Shown piece after piece: positions 1-11,200 of a DNA stretch of 64,000 nucleotides. This DNA comes from Spirochaetota bacterium (lineage in GTDB: Bacteria > Spirochaetota > UBA4802 > JAFGDQ01): positions 67,032 to 131,031 of the forward strand of contig JAXHTS010000071.1 in assembly GCA_034190085.1 (NCBI GenBank), read 5' to 3'. The position numbers were made by a program, and so were the translations under genes. Below the pieces are notes generated by a model. That model saw only the letters and a list, made by a program, of their open reading frames with translations, was not told the DNA's origin and ran no database searches. How positions within the stretch are numbered: position 1 is the stretch's first letter; each line of letters opens with the position of its first letter.

Positions 1-90
1 CTTGAAGTCGATTAGTAATGTAAATATTTACGATGCTGGATTTGCCCCAAGTCGAATTATTAGGGCAGTAAATTTCATTTATAATACAAA

Positions 91-654
91 CTAACTACTC
101 ATCACCTGATATATCTTATACCTACTCTCGTATAAATCATCCCCATAAATATCGTTGGCCACAAACATAGGAAAATCTTCCACCTCCAATTCATAAATAG
201 CCTCAGTAGCGTATTCAGGAAACGCCAATATTCTCGATCTTAAAACATATTGAGACAAGAGGGCTCCAGCCCCTCCAAGTGTAACAAAATATACTGCCTT
301 ATATTTCTTTATTGCCTCTACCACCTCTTTTCTTCTTTTGCCCTTTCCTATCATCCCCTTTAACCCATTGGATAATAAAATCGGTGTATATGGATCAAGA
401 CGTGAACTTGTAGTTGGACCAGCCGCTCCAATAGGCATTCCAGGGGGATTGGGTGTTGGTCCTACATAATAAATAATTTGACCCTCCAATGAAAAGGGTA
501 AAGGTTGACCCTCTTCAATCATTGCCACAAGCCTCATATGAGCCTTATCCCTAGCTGTGTAAATTGTGCCACTCAGCAGTACCCTATCACCAACCCTCAA
601 ATCCTTAATTATATTATCATCAATAGGTGTTTCGATAGTCTTAATATCATCCAT
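91..654 (-). CDS. Class I fumarate hydratase, beta subunit
   Basis: This is the C-terminal (beta) half of the two-subunit iron-sulfur fumarase, which interconverts fumarate and malate in the cytoplasm. The family signature is clear: a GPTPNPPGMPIGAAGPTTS stretch near residue 70 and a VTLGGAGALLS motif further on, followed by the usual swivelling-domain C terminus. About 187 residues is normal for a free-standing beta subunit. I prefer the ATG at 654 over the one at 663 because AGGAA then lies about 9 nt upstream. The alpha subunit lies 60 bp upstream on the same strand, so the two are surely co-transcribed. Family membership is strong. A related two-subunit L(+)-tartrate dehydratase cannot be fully excluded by eye. 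Confidence 0.9.
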   Translation of the reverse strand: MDDIKTIETPIDDNIIKDLRVGDRVLLSGTIYTARDKAHMRLVAMIEEGQPLPFSLEGQIIYYVGPTPNPPGMPIGAAGPTTSSRLDPYTPILLSNGLKGMIGKGKRRKEVVEAIKKYKAVYFVTLGGAGALLSQYVLRSRILAFPEYATEAIYELEVEDFPMFVANDIYGDDLYESRYKIYQVMSS

Positions 655-714
655 ACATATCATTTCCTGAAGAACTTTCTGGTAGAGTCTTGATACAAAT
701 AAAGAGCTACAGTT

Positions 715-1560
715 TTAGATTACAGCTTTTTTTACTCTATGAGCATGGCACTGAATAACAACAGCCACAGGAATGCTTGCGATATGACAGGGGTGTATCT
801 CAATGTGTACGGCTAAACAGGTATATTTACCTCCAAATCCCAGTGGTCCATATCCAAAGTTGTTAATTGCCTTTAGCCATTTTTTTTCTAAACCAGCAAC
901 ATCTATGTCATCAGCCTTGCCTCCAACTGTTCTCAACAAGGCCTTATGAGCTAAAGTTGTAGACATCTCAAGATTCCCCCCAATACCTACCCCAATTATC
1001 AAAGGACCACATGTTTTAGCTCTCTCTGCAGTTGCTCTAACTGAGGTTAATACAAAATTTTCAATGCCTTCAAGACCATCCGCCGGCGTCAGGACAATTG
1101 CTTTAGAAACATTCTCACTTCCAGCGCCCTTGGGCATAACACTAATCTTAATCTCATCGCCAGGCACAATATCATAATGTATAATAGCCGGTGTATTATC
1201 ACCGGTATTTTCACGGGTTAAGGGATGACATATCGAATTCCTCAAGAAACCCTCTTTATATCCCTGACGCACACCCTCATTTATTGCTTCCTTAATGTCG
1301 CCTCCAACTATATGTACATCCTGGCCAACTTCAGTAAAAATAGAGACAACTCCTGTATCCTGACAAATGGGTATTTTCAAATCCTCGGCTAATTCAGCAT
1401 TCTCTAAGAGTAGACCAATGACCTCCTTTCCAATTGGCGACACCTCATCTTCCTGAGCTTTCTTTAATAACCTAATCATATCCATACAAAGAGAGAAGCA
1501 TGCTTGTTTGCATAAATTCTTTACCACATTAATAATCTTATTAACCCGAACTTCCTTCAT
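715..1560 (-). CDS. Class I fumarate hydratase, alpha subunit
   Basis: This is the catalytic, [4Fe-4S]-carrying half of class I fumarase. Visible features are the CQDTG cluster-ligand motif, the SICHPLTRENTGDNTPA segment, a CGPLIIGVGIGGN segment with a second cluster cysteine, and a GFGGKYTCLAV segment with a third. The length of 281 residues matches free-standing alpha subunits. The start at 1560 keeps the full N-terminal helix typical of the family, although no strong ribosome binding site is visible. It precedes the beta subunit. Together with citrate synthase and the 2-oxoacid:ferredoxin oxidoreductase elsewhere in the window it supplies part of a TCA or reductive TCA route. The enzyme class is oxygen-labile, which suits an anaerobe. 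Confidence 0.9.
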   Translation of the reverse strand: MKEVRVNKIINVVKNLCKQACFSLCMDMIRLLKKAQEDEVSPIGKEVIGLLLENAELAEDLKIPICQDTGVVSIFTEVGQDVHIVGGDIKEAINEGVRQGYKEGFLRNSICHPLTRENTGDNTPAIIHYDIVPGDEIKISVMPKGAGSENVSKAIVLTPADGLEGIENFVLTSVRATAERAKTCGPLIIGVGIGGNLEMSTTLAHKALLRTVGGKADDIDVAGLEKKWLKAINNFGYGPLGFGGKYTCLAVHIEIHPCHIASIPVAVVIQCHAHRVKKAVI

Positions 1561-1681
1561 TATGAATACACATTTATATTTTTTTTATTTTTTTTCACCC
1601 CCCATGTTATGATACAATATATCCCCTCTGTTCTATCAAAAAACAGATATTTCTATTGTATAAAGCCCAAGTGAGTGATAA

Positions 1682-3520
1682 TTATGAGTCAACCCTCATC
1701 ACCAGATTATAACTCTCACCAATGATATCATCAACGCCGCCCTTTATATTATTTTTATGATACTCGGCTTTGATTTTCATTCTTTCTATATATGATTTAG
1801 CAATACTCCCTTTATAATCTGATATTAAAGCCTGTTTTAGTAACAGGTAACCCTTTATAATAGCCCCGATTATATCTACATAATCCTTCTGAAATACAGA
1901 ATTATATCTTCTCCCCTCTTCCTTTTCCTTTTTTCTAGCCTCAAGAAAGAGTATCTCCCTTGATTCCTTTAAGAATAACCTCATCCTGTCAATCATCTCA
2001 AGTAGGTCAAGAACAATTTTCTTCCCATCTGCATTACTAATAATCTCATTCTTATATTCATCAAAGAGGTTATCTAAAAATAATCTGTTTTTTTCTGTCT
2101 CCACAAATGTTCTGTTATCGCCAAGCTTAAACTGATTGATAAGGCCCAACTTTTCAAAGTAAAAGGTTTCATTAAAGACCTGATCTATCTGTATCTGACT
2201 TGTGCCTTCATATATACTTGTAATTCTTGCATCCCTATAAAAACGCTCCATAGGATATTCCTTAGTAAATCCATATCCTCCATAAACCTGAAGAGATGAA
2301 TAGGCTACTGTATTTGAAAGCTCTGAGGCATCATACTTTGAAAGAGGGATAAAAATCTCTGAGATTCTGTGATATTTCTTTAATTTATAATTTAACTCCT
2401 TATATTCTATACTATCCTTGCTAAAAGTATTCAGCTTTCTCTTGTAGGCTTCCCGCATATCGAAATAATATGAGGCCATATATGTTAAGGCTCTTGTAGC
2501 CTGTAGATTGATTTCATTCTCATATATTATCTGCCTTACCGGCGGATGCTCAATTATTGGAACCCCAAATTGGATCCTCTCATTTGCATAGTCCACGGCA
2601 AATGAATGCGCTCTCTGCCCAATGGCCAATGCTTGAGTCGCGACACCCAATCTGGCAATATTCATTAATTTAAGCATATTCGGGATCAATCCCCCACCCA
2701 ATTCTCCAACAAGCACACCAGGTGAATTGTCAAAAAAGAGTTCGCATGTAGCTGACCCCTTTATACCGAGTTTCTTCTCTATCCTTGAAACCTTCTTATC
2801 TTCCCCATATACCAGAAACATACTTATCCCCTCTCCAACCTTAGCTAGAGCTAAGACATCACCATATCCATTGGAGATAAATATTTTCGAGCCATTCAGA
2901 AGATAGACCTCTCCTAAATTCTGTAACTCCTTTATCCTCTCTGAATTATCAGAGGTTGTATCAACAGGACGAGCAGTTGTCTGCATAACAACGAGATCGC
3001 TGCCAGCCCCTGGTTCTGTCAATCCCATAGCACAGAGCCTTTCTCCGCTTATAAGCCTTGGCAGGTATTCGGAGATGATCTTTTCATTAGCAAATTCCAC
3101 TAGCACCTGAGCAGAACCTTCATTGAGCATTGGGGTCAAACCAAGGCTTGAATCTGCCATAGAAATTATTTCACCATAGGCAAAAAATGTGGTTAATGGA
3201 AAATCGAATCCTCCCTTGTCTTCAGGTAAGGTAACACCACAAAACAGACCCAATTCCTTCAATTTTTCATGCCCTTCAGTTATTCCTTTGGGTAATATTA
3301 CTCTGTTATTTCCATCAGACATCTCCTCAAGTCTGCATTCATCTTTATCATTCCCCTCAGCCTCAGGCTCAACCTGTTCCTCACACCACTTAGCAACAGT
3401 CTCCATGGTCATAATGTATTCATCCAGAAGGCTCTCCTTGCCCTGCACAGCCTCAATATCGCCCCAGGGTATATATTTCTCCAGAATAAATCTTAAATCA
3501 TCAAAACAAAAATCAGCCAT
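1682..3520 (-). CDS. Acyl-CoA dehydrogenase (long form)
   Basis: This is an FAD-dependent acyl-CoA dehydrogenase of the long (about 600 residue) bacterial type. The flavin-binding MGLTEPGAGSDL motif lies near residue 165, the ISNG strand near 216, and the active-site region SIYEGTSQIQI, containing the probable catalytic glutamate, near residue 435. A C-terminal extension of about 140 residues follows. It would introduce a trans-2 double bond into an acyl-CoA and pass electrons to ETF. It starts 37 bp after the TetR gene and has an AGGGGA ribosome binding site, so it looks like the last gene of the synthase-PPTase-TetR operon. That suggests a role in modifying or turning over the synthase product. 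The substrate is unknown. Confidence 0.85.
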   Translation of the reverse strand: MADFCFDDLRFILEKYIPWGDIEAVQGKESLLDEYIMTMETVAKWCEEQVEPEAEGNDKDECRLEEMSDGNNRVILPKGITEGHEKLKELGLFCGVTLPEDKGGFDFPLTTFFAYGEIISMADSSLGLTPMLNEGSAQVLVEFANEKIISEYLPRLISGERLCAMGLTEPGAGSDLVVMQTTARPVDTTSDNSERIKELQNLGEVYLLNGSKIFISNGYGDVLALAKVGEGISMFLVYGEDKKVSRIEKKLGIKGSATCELFFDNSPGVLVGELGGGLIPNMLKLMNIARLGVATQALAIGQRAHSFAVDYANERIQFGVPIIEHPPVRQIIYENEINLQATRALTYMASYYFDMREAYKRKLNTFSKDSIEYKELNYKLKKYHRISEIFIPLSKYDASELSNTVAYSSLQVYGGYGFTKEYPMERFYRDARITSIYEGTSQIQIDQVFNETFYFEKLGLINQFKLGDNRTFVETEKNRLFLDNLFDEYKNEIISNADGKKIVLDLLEMIDRMRLFLKESREILFLEARKKEKEEGRRYNSVFQKDYVDIIGAIIKGYLLLKQALISDYKGSIAKSYIERMKIKAEYHKNNIKGGVDDIIGESYNLVMRVDS

Positions 3521-3557
3521 TCCCCTACTCTTCTCCTTTTATGAAAATATAATTTAA

Positions 3558-4499
3558 TTACACAGCATCCTTAGATGATAAAATCTCTCCCCTTAAATCC
3601 TCGCCTACAAACCCATAAAAAATTACCTCAATGATAACCGGCACTTCGTCCTTAAGAGAGTATTCACAATCATCATTTAACCACTTATGCACAACACCGT
3701 CAACAAATCCCAGTATACCATAAAAGACAGTATAAAAATTTGTAGCCTTAATTCTTCCCCTCAGGGTTTGAGCATATATTCGCCTCTTTATCATAGGCAG
3801 ATGAGAAATAATATCGTCATAAAAATGCTTGTTAACATCACTCAATAACCATGGTGTATGAATTAGTATTCTATAAAGATCCTTATTCTGTTCACAAAAA
3901 TCGACATAGTATGCTATCGCCTCTTTAATTAATTCAAGAATATCCCTGCCTCTTCTAAATATTTCACTCAATCCCCTTCCTACAAGTGCTATCTTCTCAA
4001 TAACAAGATCTCTCAAAATATCATCCTTACTGCTAAAATAACGATACACCGTCCCCTTTGCAATTCCAGCCAGCTCAGCGATCTCATCCACATGCGCGTT
4101 ATGAAATCCCTTTTGTGAAAAAACCATCATTGCTGCGTCTAATATGACACTACGTTTATCCTGTTTTGGTCTTGATCTCTTCTCAGCATGAAAATCCTTC
4201 CCCGCCAACTCCATCATCTGTAGGATTGTATTAATCGGCAGGCTCACCATCTGCATCCCGATAGAATCAATATTATCAAGTACTATCCTTACAAACTCAG
4301 ATAATACATCATGCATCCTCTTCTCTATCAGAAAGGAGGTTACTGAACAAATAAGGCTTGATATCTGATCGTTGAGTTCCCTCTTAAATTCATCTGTATC
4401 TTCAGGAGACGAAATCTGTTGAATCTGTTTTCTTAGCTCTTCTACAACCACAGACTCATTAACAGAACCATCATCTGAGAAAAAAGAATCTATATCCAT
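3558..4499 (-). CDS. TetR-family regulator with long N-terminal extension
   Basis: A typical TetR helix-turn-helix lies at about residues 115-160: ILDAAMMVFSQKGF, then the recognition portion IAKGTVYRYFSSKDD. A helical C-terminal ligand and dimer domain of about 150 residues follows. The unusual part is about 110 residues ahead of the DNA-binding domain. They are acidic at first and then predicted helical, whereas TetR proteins normally begin with the HTH. The gene starts 6 nt after the phosphopantetheinyl transferase, inside the lipid-synthase operon. The palindrome at 13671-13702 beside the operon promoter is the likely binding site, so autoregulation of the whole operon is inferred. The effector might be an acyl-CoA or acyl-ACP, as in several lipid-gene TetR proteins, but nothing in the sequence proves that. 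Confidence 0.85.
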   Translation of the reverse strand: MDIDSFFSDDGSVNESVVVEELRKQIQQISSPEDTDEFKRELNDQISSLICSVTSFLIEKRMHDVLSEFVRIVLDNIDSIGMQMVSLPINTILQMMELAGKDFHAEKRSRPKQDKRSVILDAAMMVFSQKGFHNAHVDEIAELAGIAKGTVYRYFSSKDDILRDLVIEKIALVGRGLSEIFRRGRDILELIKEAIAYYVDFCEQNKDLYRILIHTPWLLSDVNKHFYDDIISHLPMIKRRIYAQTLRGRIKATNFYTVFYGILGFVDGVVHKWLNDDCEYSLKDEVPVIIEVIFYGFVGEDLRGEILSSKDAV

Positions 4500-4505
4500 C
4501 CTCTA

Positions 4506-5294
4506 TCACCTTCTCCCAAGGCATGCGATTGAAATCACATAACTATTATTAATGATAAAGGATTCAATCATTAGATCACTTTCATCAAAGTGTAATTGAT
4601 CATATTTCCTTTTCACATCATTAGTCATGCTTATGCTCACTCTTCCAGAATTAGAATCTAATATTTCAATATCCTTTAGATCCATATTCAAGCCAAGACC
4701 CAATGATTTTAGCACAGCCTCCTTAATCACCCAGGACCTCGTCACCTCTTTATCCATGGACGATATAGAATCACTGATATCATCTTGTTCATACACCTTA
4801 AGTCTATTGATCTCACTCTGATTAAACGCAACATTCAGGAATGATTCATCCCTCTTCTCAATCCTTTCAATATCTACTCCAATCCCTCGATAATTCGCAT
4901 CACCACTTACAGTAGACACCGCTAGAGTACCTGAATGTGATATAGAAATTAGAAATCCAGCTTGATTATTTGTAATTGATACTTCAGGTTTGCCTGTCTT
5001 TAATCTTCTTATCTCTATGTCATTAAACCTCAGGGATTCGCAGCTATCCCTGAAATAATCCAAAAGATATCCCTTAACCGCCCTCTTGGCAGCGAGCCTT
5101 CCGGAGAGAAAATCATATTTCCTCTTTGGATACCTCATTCCATCCACATAAGCATGCTCCCAATCAGTTAAGAGACCACTATAAGCCCTGTTCCCATACT
5201 TCTCCATTCTCATCCTTGTATTAGATATATCAACCAGAGACAGGTTTACATTCTGTTCCCTTAGATCATTTTTGATATTATTGAAATCTCTCAT
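4506..5294 (-). CDS. Sfp-type 4'-phosphopantetheinyl transferase
   Basis: This enzyme moves the phosphopantetheine arm from CoA onto carrier-protein domains. The signatures of the Sfp type are present: ISISHSGTLAVSTVSG, then GIGVDIERIEKRDESF with the Mg-binding Asp and Glu, and WVIKEAVLKSLG (the WxxKEAxxK motif) near residue 195. Its start overlaps the 3' end of the giant synthase gene by about 17 bp. I chose the ATG at 5294 because GAGGAG lies about 10 nt ahead; the TTG at 5303 has only 1 nt of spacing. Translational coupling and position make the two ACP domains of that synthase the obvious substrate. That pairing is the usual arrangement for PUFA and enediyne-type synthases. Confidence 0.9.
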   Translation of the reverse strand: MRDFNNIKNDLREQNVNLSLVDISNTRMRMEKYGNRAYSGLLTDWEHAYVDGMRYPKRKYDFLSGRLAAKRAVKGYLLDYFRDSCESLRFNDIEIRRLKTGKPEVSITNNQAGFLISISHSGTLAVSTVSGDANYRGIGVDIERIEKRDESFLNVAFNQSEINRLKVYEQDDISDSISSMDKEVTRSWVIKEAVLKSLGLGLNMDLKDIEILDSNSGRVSISMTNDVKRKYDQLHFDESDLMIESFIINNSYVISIACLGRR

Positions 5295-8200
5295 TTTCTT
5301 CAAGCTCCTCAGTATTTATCATTTTATAGCCCTTCATACGAGAATACAGATTCCCATCATTATCAAAGATCTCGGTATCATAAATATGCTTGTCCTCTTC
5401 ATTTCCAATATGCTCGGCTAAAATAAAAAGACTGTCAACCTTATCAGGTATTTTCCTAAATTCCAGTTCTGTTATTGCATCCGGTAGAGAACTCATGTTT
5501 GCATTTGCCATTCCATAAATACCAGCATTCTGAAGCGCAGCTTCAATTGTCATCGGATTAGCTATAAACCTCGGTTTCTCTATTGATTTAAATATCTTTT
5601 CATTCTTAATACCCACAGCACCAACAATCCTCTTCTTATCAGTATTGAGATTTAGGACACCATTATGCACCTGGAAAACTGGTCCATGGAAAAATCTCTT
5701 GTATATCTCTTCATCAGAAATCTCAACTGCACCATCCTTCATATATCGCTCTATTATATGCTGCTCATGAGCGGCGCTCTCAGATTTCGTTAATACAACC
5801 TTATCTTCTGATATAATTATCCTAGCCGTAAAGTGAAGCTTGTTATCCCCAAGCTTGATTCCCTCTTTGTTATAAAATTCGGTTTCTATCTTTGCATTGA
5901 GTTCCGTCTTCCCATCCTCAGTTCCACACTCCTCCACTGTAATAATTAAATCAACAGGGTTCCCCTTCAATAGCTTAATTGGCACCTGGAACTGGATATC
6001 CCTCATTGATCTTATCCTCTTCTCAGGGAAAAGAAGGTGTGTGACCTCAGCAAAGGCCTCAATACCCATTACTGCCGGGAAATAGGGCACATTTTCAATT
6101 GAATGATCCTTTAGATAAATATCTATCTCTGGATCAAGCTTCTTCTTTACCACTAACCTCTTGCCAGGTTCAAAGTCTATAATTTCATCAAGCAAGGGAT
6201 AAACTTCCCTCTTGGACTTAACCAGGCTGACAAGATTTAAAAATTCCTTTGACCTATCGCCAACCACAATTGCATCACTATCTAGAATCCCGACTTTACC
6301 TGCAATTACAACCTCGCTATCATGTCCAAATAATATTTCCTCACGTACCCTAGTAACACCATCAGCCAATGATATCATATCAATTCCATCTTCCTCGAAT
6401 ATCTTTGTTATGCTTTCTCGAGTTGCCATCCCCACATCCTTCCATCCACTCCAATTCATTGAGACAGCTACTGTCTTACCATTTTTCCTCTTGTTTACAT
6501 GCTGGACATATTTATTTAGAAGATCATTTGCTGCAGAATAATCCGTTTGACCACGATTTCCAAATCTGCCTGATACAGATGAAAAAGTAACCAATGCCTT
6601 AACATCTATGTCTCTTGTTAGCTCAACTAAATTAAAACATCCATCCACCTTAACATCAAAAACACGACAGAAATCCTTATATTTCTTATCCTCAAGGAGT
6701 TTGCCGTAATCAATTCCAGCTCCATGGATTATCACATCTATTCTTCCATACTTCTCTTTAATACTATTAATAATTCCTGACATCCCCTCATTATCTGAGA
6801 CGTCACAGGGATAGTATTCAACAGATGCCGCTCCGATATCCTCCATCTGTCTGATATTCTTATACTTCTCAATGGCATTAAGATATTTGCCATACTCTCG
6901 ATCAATAATCACAGGTGTAATCCTCTTTTCAGTCGATTTTAGCTCATTAATAACACGATCCTTTAACTCCTTTAAGCCATTCTCATCTAAGCTAGCCAAC
7001 TCCTCAATATTCGATGGCAATCCCTCTCGCGAAATAATTATAATTCTCGATTTGAAATGCTTGGCAATATCCTTTGCAATCTCACTGGTAATGCCATATC
7101 CACCGCCAGTAATTAGGAATACTGATTCACTATCAAACTTCATCCTTGGTTCAACATCTGTATTTAACTCACTAAATATAAGCTGAGGTATTACCCTTCT
7201 TTTGCCAGAATAACCAACCTCAACTCTTTCGTCACCATATTGAATCTCATTAAATATTGTCCTTGAGATACTCGATGGCTTCCCTTTAATCAAAAAATCT
7301 ACCGTCTTTACAAGCACTCCTTCAAGCTCCTTGTTTAATGCCTTGGTAAGACCGGCAACGCCCCCACTAGTTGGTTCATTCACTTGGAAATCCTCAAAGC
7401 CGAATGATCCACCCATGGATGTAGCGGTTAAGACAAAGGCGCTCTTTGAACCTGCATTATCTAATAAATCCATTTGGATGGCCTTAGTTAAGATAAAAAG
7501 CCCCTTTACGCTATGAAAGGTAAGTTGTCGCCATTCATCAAAGCTGAGATCAGTTAAATTCTTACTCTCCCTAAGTGGAACCAAATGCACAAAACCATTG
7601 ATTTTACCTAGTCGCTTCACCTCTTCCACTCTACGCATAAGTTCATCCTCAGTTTCAATACCGTTAAAATCAATAATCTCAACATTTGCCTTATTCTCAC
7701 TAAATACTCGACTCAAACTCTTCGCTACTCCCTTGCCATCATCAGTAATGATTATATTATATCCTTCAAAATTGAATCTCCCATCCCTATCCATATTCAA
7801 GGGATCGTCAATTATTTCAGCAATGATTCTCTTGATTTTGCTATCCGATACATTTGCCTCAGTGGAGATTGTACCCTCAACGTCACTCCCGCCAATTGCA
7901 TCCGTTTTAAATCCATTTGACCTATCTCTTGCAAATTCTAATATGTGATTTAGAGTTGGAAAGTCCTTTATCTTCAATCCCTCATCCTTAGGGATATCAA
8001 AAACCTCCCGTATCATGCCGAACATCTCTGCCTGCTTCACCGTGTCTATACCCAAGTCAGACTCCATATCAAGATCAAACTCTATCAAATCCTCAGGATA
8101 ACCGGTCTTATCAGATACTATGCCAAGTATCTTAGACCTGATCGCATCATCATCACCTCTGGACGATGAAGAATCAACGACTCTTTCAGAAACAACCGCT

Positions 8201-11200
8201 CCACCATTCCCAGAATCAGCTGATGAACGCCCCTTCGCATAATCTAATATGTGATTAAGCGTTGGAAAGTCCTTTATCTTCAATCCCTCATCCTTAGGGA
8301 TATCAAAAACCTCCCGTATCATGCCGAACATCTCTGCCTGCTTCACCGTGTCTATACCCAAGTCAGACTCCATATCAAGATCAAACTCTATCAAATCCTC
8401 AGGATAACCGGTCTTATCAGATACTATGCCAAGTATCTTAGACCTTACTACGTCATCCATGCTTGAAGGTGAAGTAGATTGCGCTATAGCCTCAACAGTG
8501 TCTACCTCTTCATTTTTCCCTTCCAACGCCGTCTCAACTACTGCTTCTTGAATCCTCTTCTTGGGGATATCCACTCTTGGTAAATCCCTTTTCCTGTTCA
8601 GTATTCTTTCATCCTCTTTTACCCTCAATGTTCTATTCACTATCTCAAGCTCAGGATTATCAATCCCGGATATTGAACTTAACCAATTATTATAACTCAA
8701 CCGATCCACAATCCTATCTTCATTTTTGCTCACTAGCCTAATAAAACTCATCGATATCTGTGAACCGAACCCCGCACCAAGTCTCAGACCATATTTCAGA
8801 TTATCATAGTTCCCGCCATGACTAAGGTTTAATCCAGCAAGCTCCGGGTCTGGTTCCTTATAATTTGCGATCGGTGGCAATTTGCCAATTTGAAGAGACC
8901 TAATTATACATACATCCTCTATGCCAGCCCCCATTGCATGACCGGTAAATCCCTTTGTATTCGAAACGACAATACTCTTCCATTCATCCCCAAACGTCGA
9001 CCTCAATGACTTAACCTCTGCCGAGGCGCTGCCACCCCTTGCTGGCGTATATGTTTCATGCGACATGAAAGTTAGTTCCTTTGCAATATCGCTTCTCTTA
9101 ATCTCCAACACTCTCTCAACCTTGGTTATCAATCTGTCCATAACAGATGCTATATGATCGATATCTAACCTGCTGAAATGAAACGCGCTGTTTGAATACT
9201 CTGTTGCAACAAGCTCAACGATTGGCTCCATCCCCCTCTTCCTTATTTCAGACTCCGCTTCAATAACCATCCCAGCAGCCCCCATCCCAGCAATCATACC
9301 ACTCCTGCGCTTATCAAAGGGTATGGCGGCATTTCTATAATCGCCCTCCGATGACATAGCGCCAACTGCAAAAAGCCCGCTCACTAACCACTCCATAAAC
9401 TCATTTGTAACAACATCAGCGCCAACTAATATAATCCTTTTGGCTCTGCCTGTCCTTATCAAATCCTCCGCAACCCCTACAGCGGTCACTGTGGAAGAAC
9501 ATGCTGTATTCACTTGCAGATTAGGACCTCTTACTCGGAGGAATTGTGCCAGTTGCGAATGACCCATGGCGAGAATTCTTAAGATAAATTTCCTATTAAA
9601 TTTATAAATTCCATCCTCACCCTCTGATATATTTAATGTTGAATAATTATTAACATACCAATCGGATAACTCCTCACGAATCTTTTCGTCATCCACCCTC
9701 TGGATAATTGAAGTATAAAGTTCTGTTAGCTCACGCTTTGACTTCGAACCATATCTATAGGCTATGCTTCTGGATACCTCATCAACCAATGAATCATAAC
9801 CTGGGAATGCTGAAGCAAACACAATCCCGGTATCATCTATCATATACTCCGGAAGCCCCCAATGTAATGGCAGGACACCACCTGTTGAGGTATCCTTATA
9901 TATTCTAACAAGAGGGATGCCGGCATCCTTTAATGCCTCAAGACTAGCCGCTATCACAAGTTTTGAGACCACATCAAGGGTTTCCGAAAAGCTATTATCA
10001 ATGCCATAATCAGTCTCAAAATCAAATTTGCCCATCTTCCCAGCCAGTTTAGGCACCTGTGATAGATTATCAATAGTCTCAAAATGGGCACCCCCATCTG
10101 ATGACTTCACAAGTCGATGTATATTCTTATCAACTATGGTTCTCATCTCATCATTAGTGAGGGGATCAATCATATTCACACCATCAAATAACCTGTCAAA
10201 GGCATCATCGCCGAATACGCTATATCTTAATCCTGGCAATCCGACGGATATTCCTGATATCATAACCCTCTCAAGATTGATATTATATTTATCCATCTCC
10301 TTTTTCTGATGCAACATCTCCCGAAGATGATCGTATAATAACTCCTCACTCCTCTTTGAATAATTATCAAGAACATCCCTCACCAATTCCTTCTGCTTTT
10401 TCTGGAAATCACTAAACAAACTATCAACAGCGATATCTTCGATTCCCCTGCGTAAATTAGTTACATCACTCCTTATATCATACTTTTCAGAATCACCTCC
10501 CCTTGGATCATTCTTATTTGTCAGAAGTCGCTCCTCATCTCGCGTTTCCTTAAACTCCACACTCGCTTCTGTTCTGTATGAGGATAACTCAACTACCCTT
10601 CCATCCCCTCCAAAATTACTATCGCTATATCTCCAATATGGATTATTCATTCTCATGCCATCCGGGGTAACCCCATTCCAATCTATATCATATCCATAAG
10701 TTGCAATAGCGGCCAATGAATCGTTTAAGGTGATCACCCCACCCCTCTTTGGATGATTGGTGGCGACTGCAAGATGTGGTTTTTTATCAATAATGTTCAC
10801 CACAAAGGAGGTAAGAGCCCTTTTAGGGCCAATCTCTAAAAATATCCTCACTCCATCATTATACATCCTCTCTATCTGATCAATAAATTCCACAGGATTC
10901 GCTATATGCTTTTCAAGTATATCGAGAATCTTTTCCCGCACGTCATCTCCCTTGGGATAGTAGTCAGCGTTCAGATTTGCAAGGATATCAATCTTCGGGC
11001 TAAGGATATCCAATCCCTCCAGCACTCTCCTATATGGATCACACGCCGGAGCTACAATCTGGGAATGGAAGGCGTGGGAAACAGGGATCTCCTGCGCCTG
11101 AACACCCATCTTAGAAAATTTATCAATAGCCTTTAAAACTGTTTTCGAATCCCCGGCAATAACCGTTTGAGAATAGCAATTTTTATTGGCAATGATCACA

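Noticed and set aside
55-69. AATTATTAGGGCAG near the left window edge resembles the end of the insertion sequence at 15273-15294
   Set aside because: Only about 14 bp match in AT-rich DNA, the outer GCGCAC part is missing, and there is no transposase remnant. Chance or a lost relic cannot be distinguished.
505-693. Opposite-strand open frames over fumarase, synthase and other genes
   Set aside because: They have no ribosome binding sites, no recognisable family and mirror the codon structure of well-supported genes on the other strand.
7955-8445. Tandem duplication as a CRISPR or minisatellite
   Set aside because: There are only two copies, they are 185 bp long and both encode a complete ACP core in frame.
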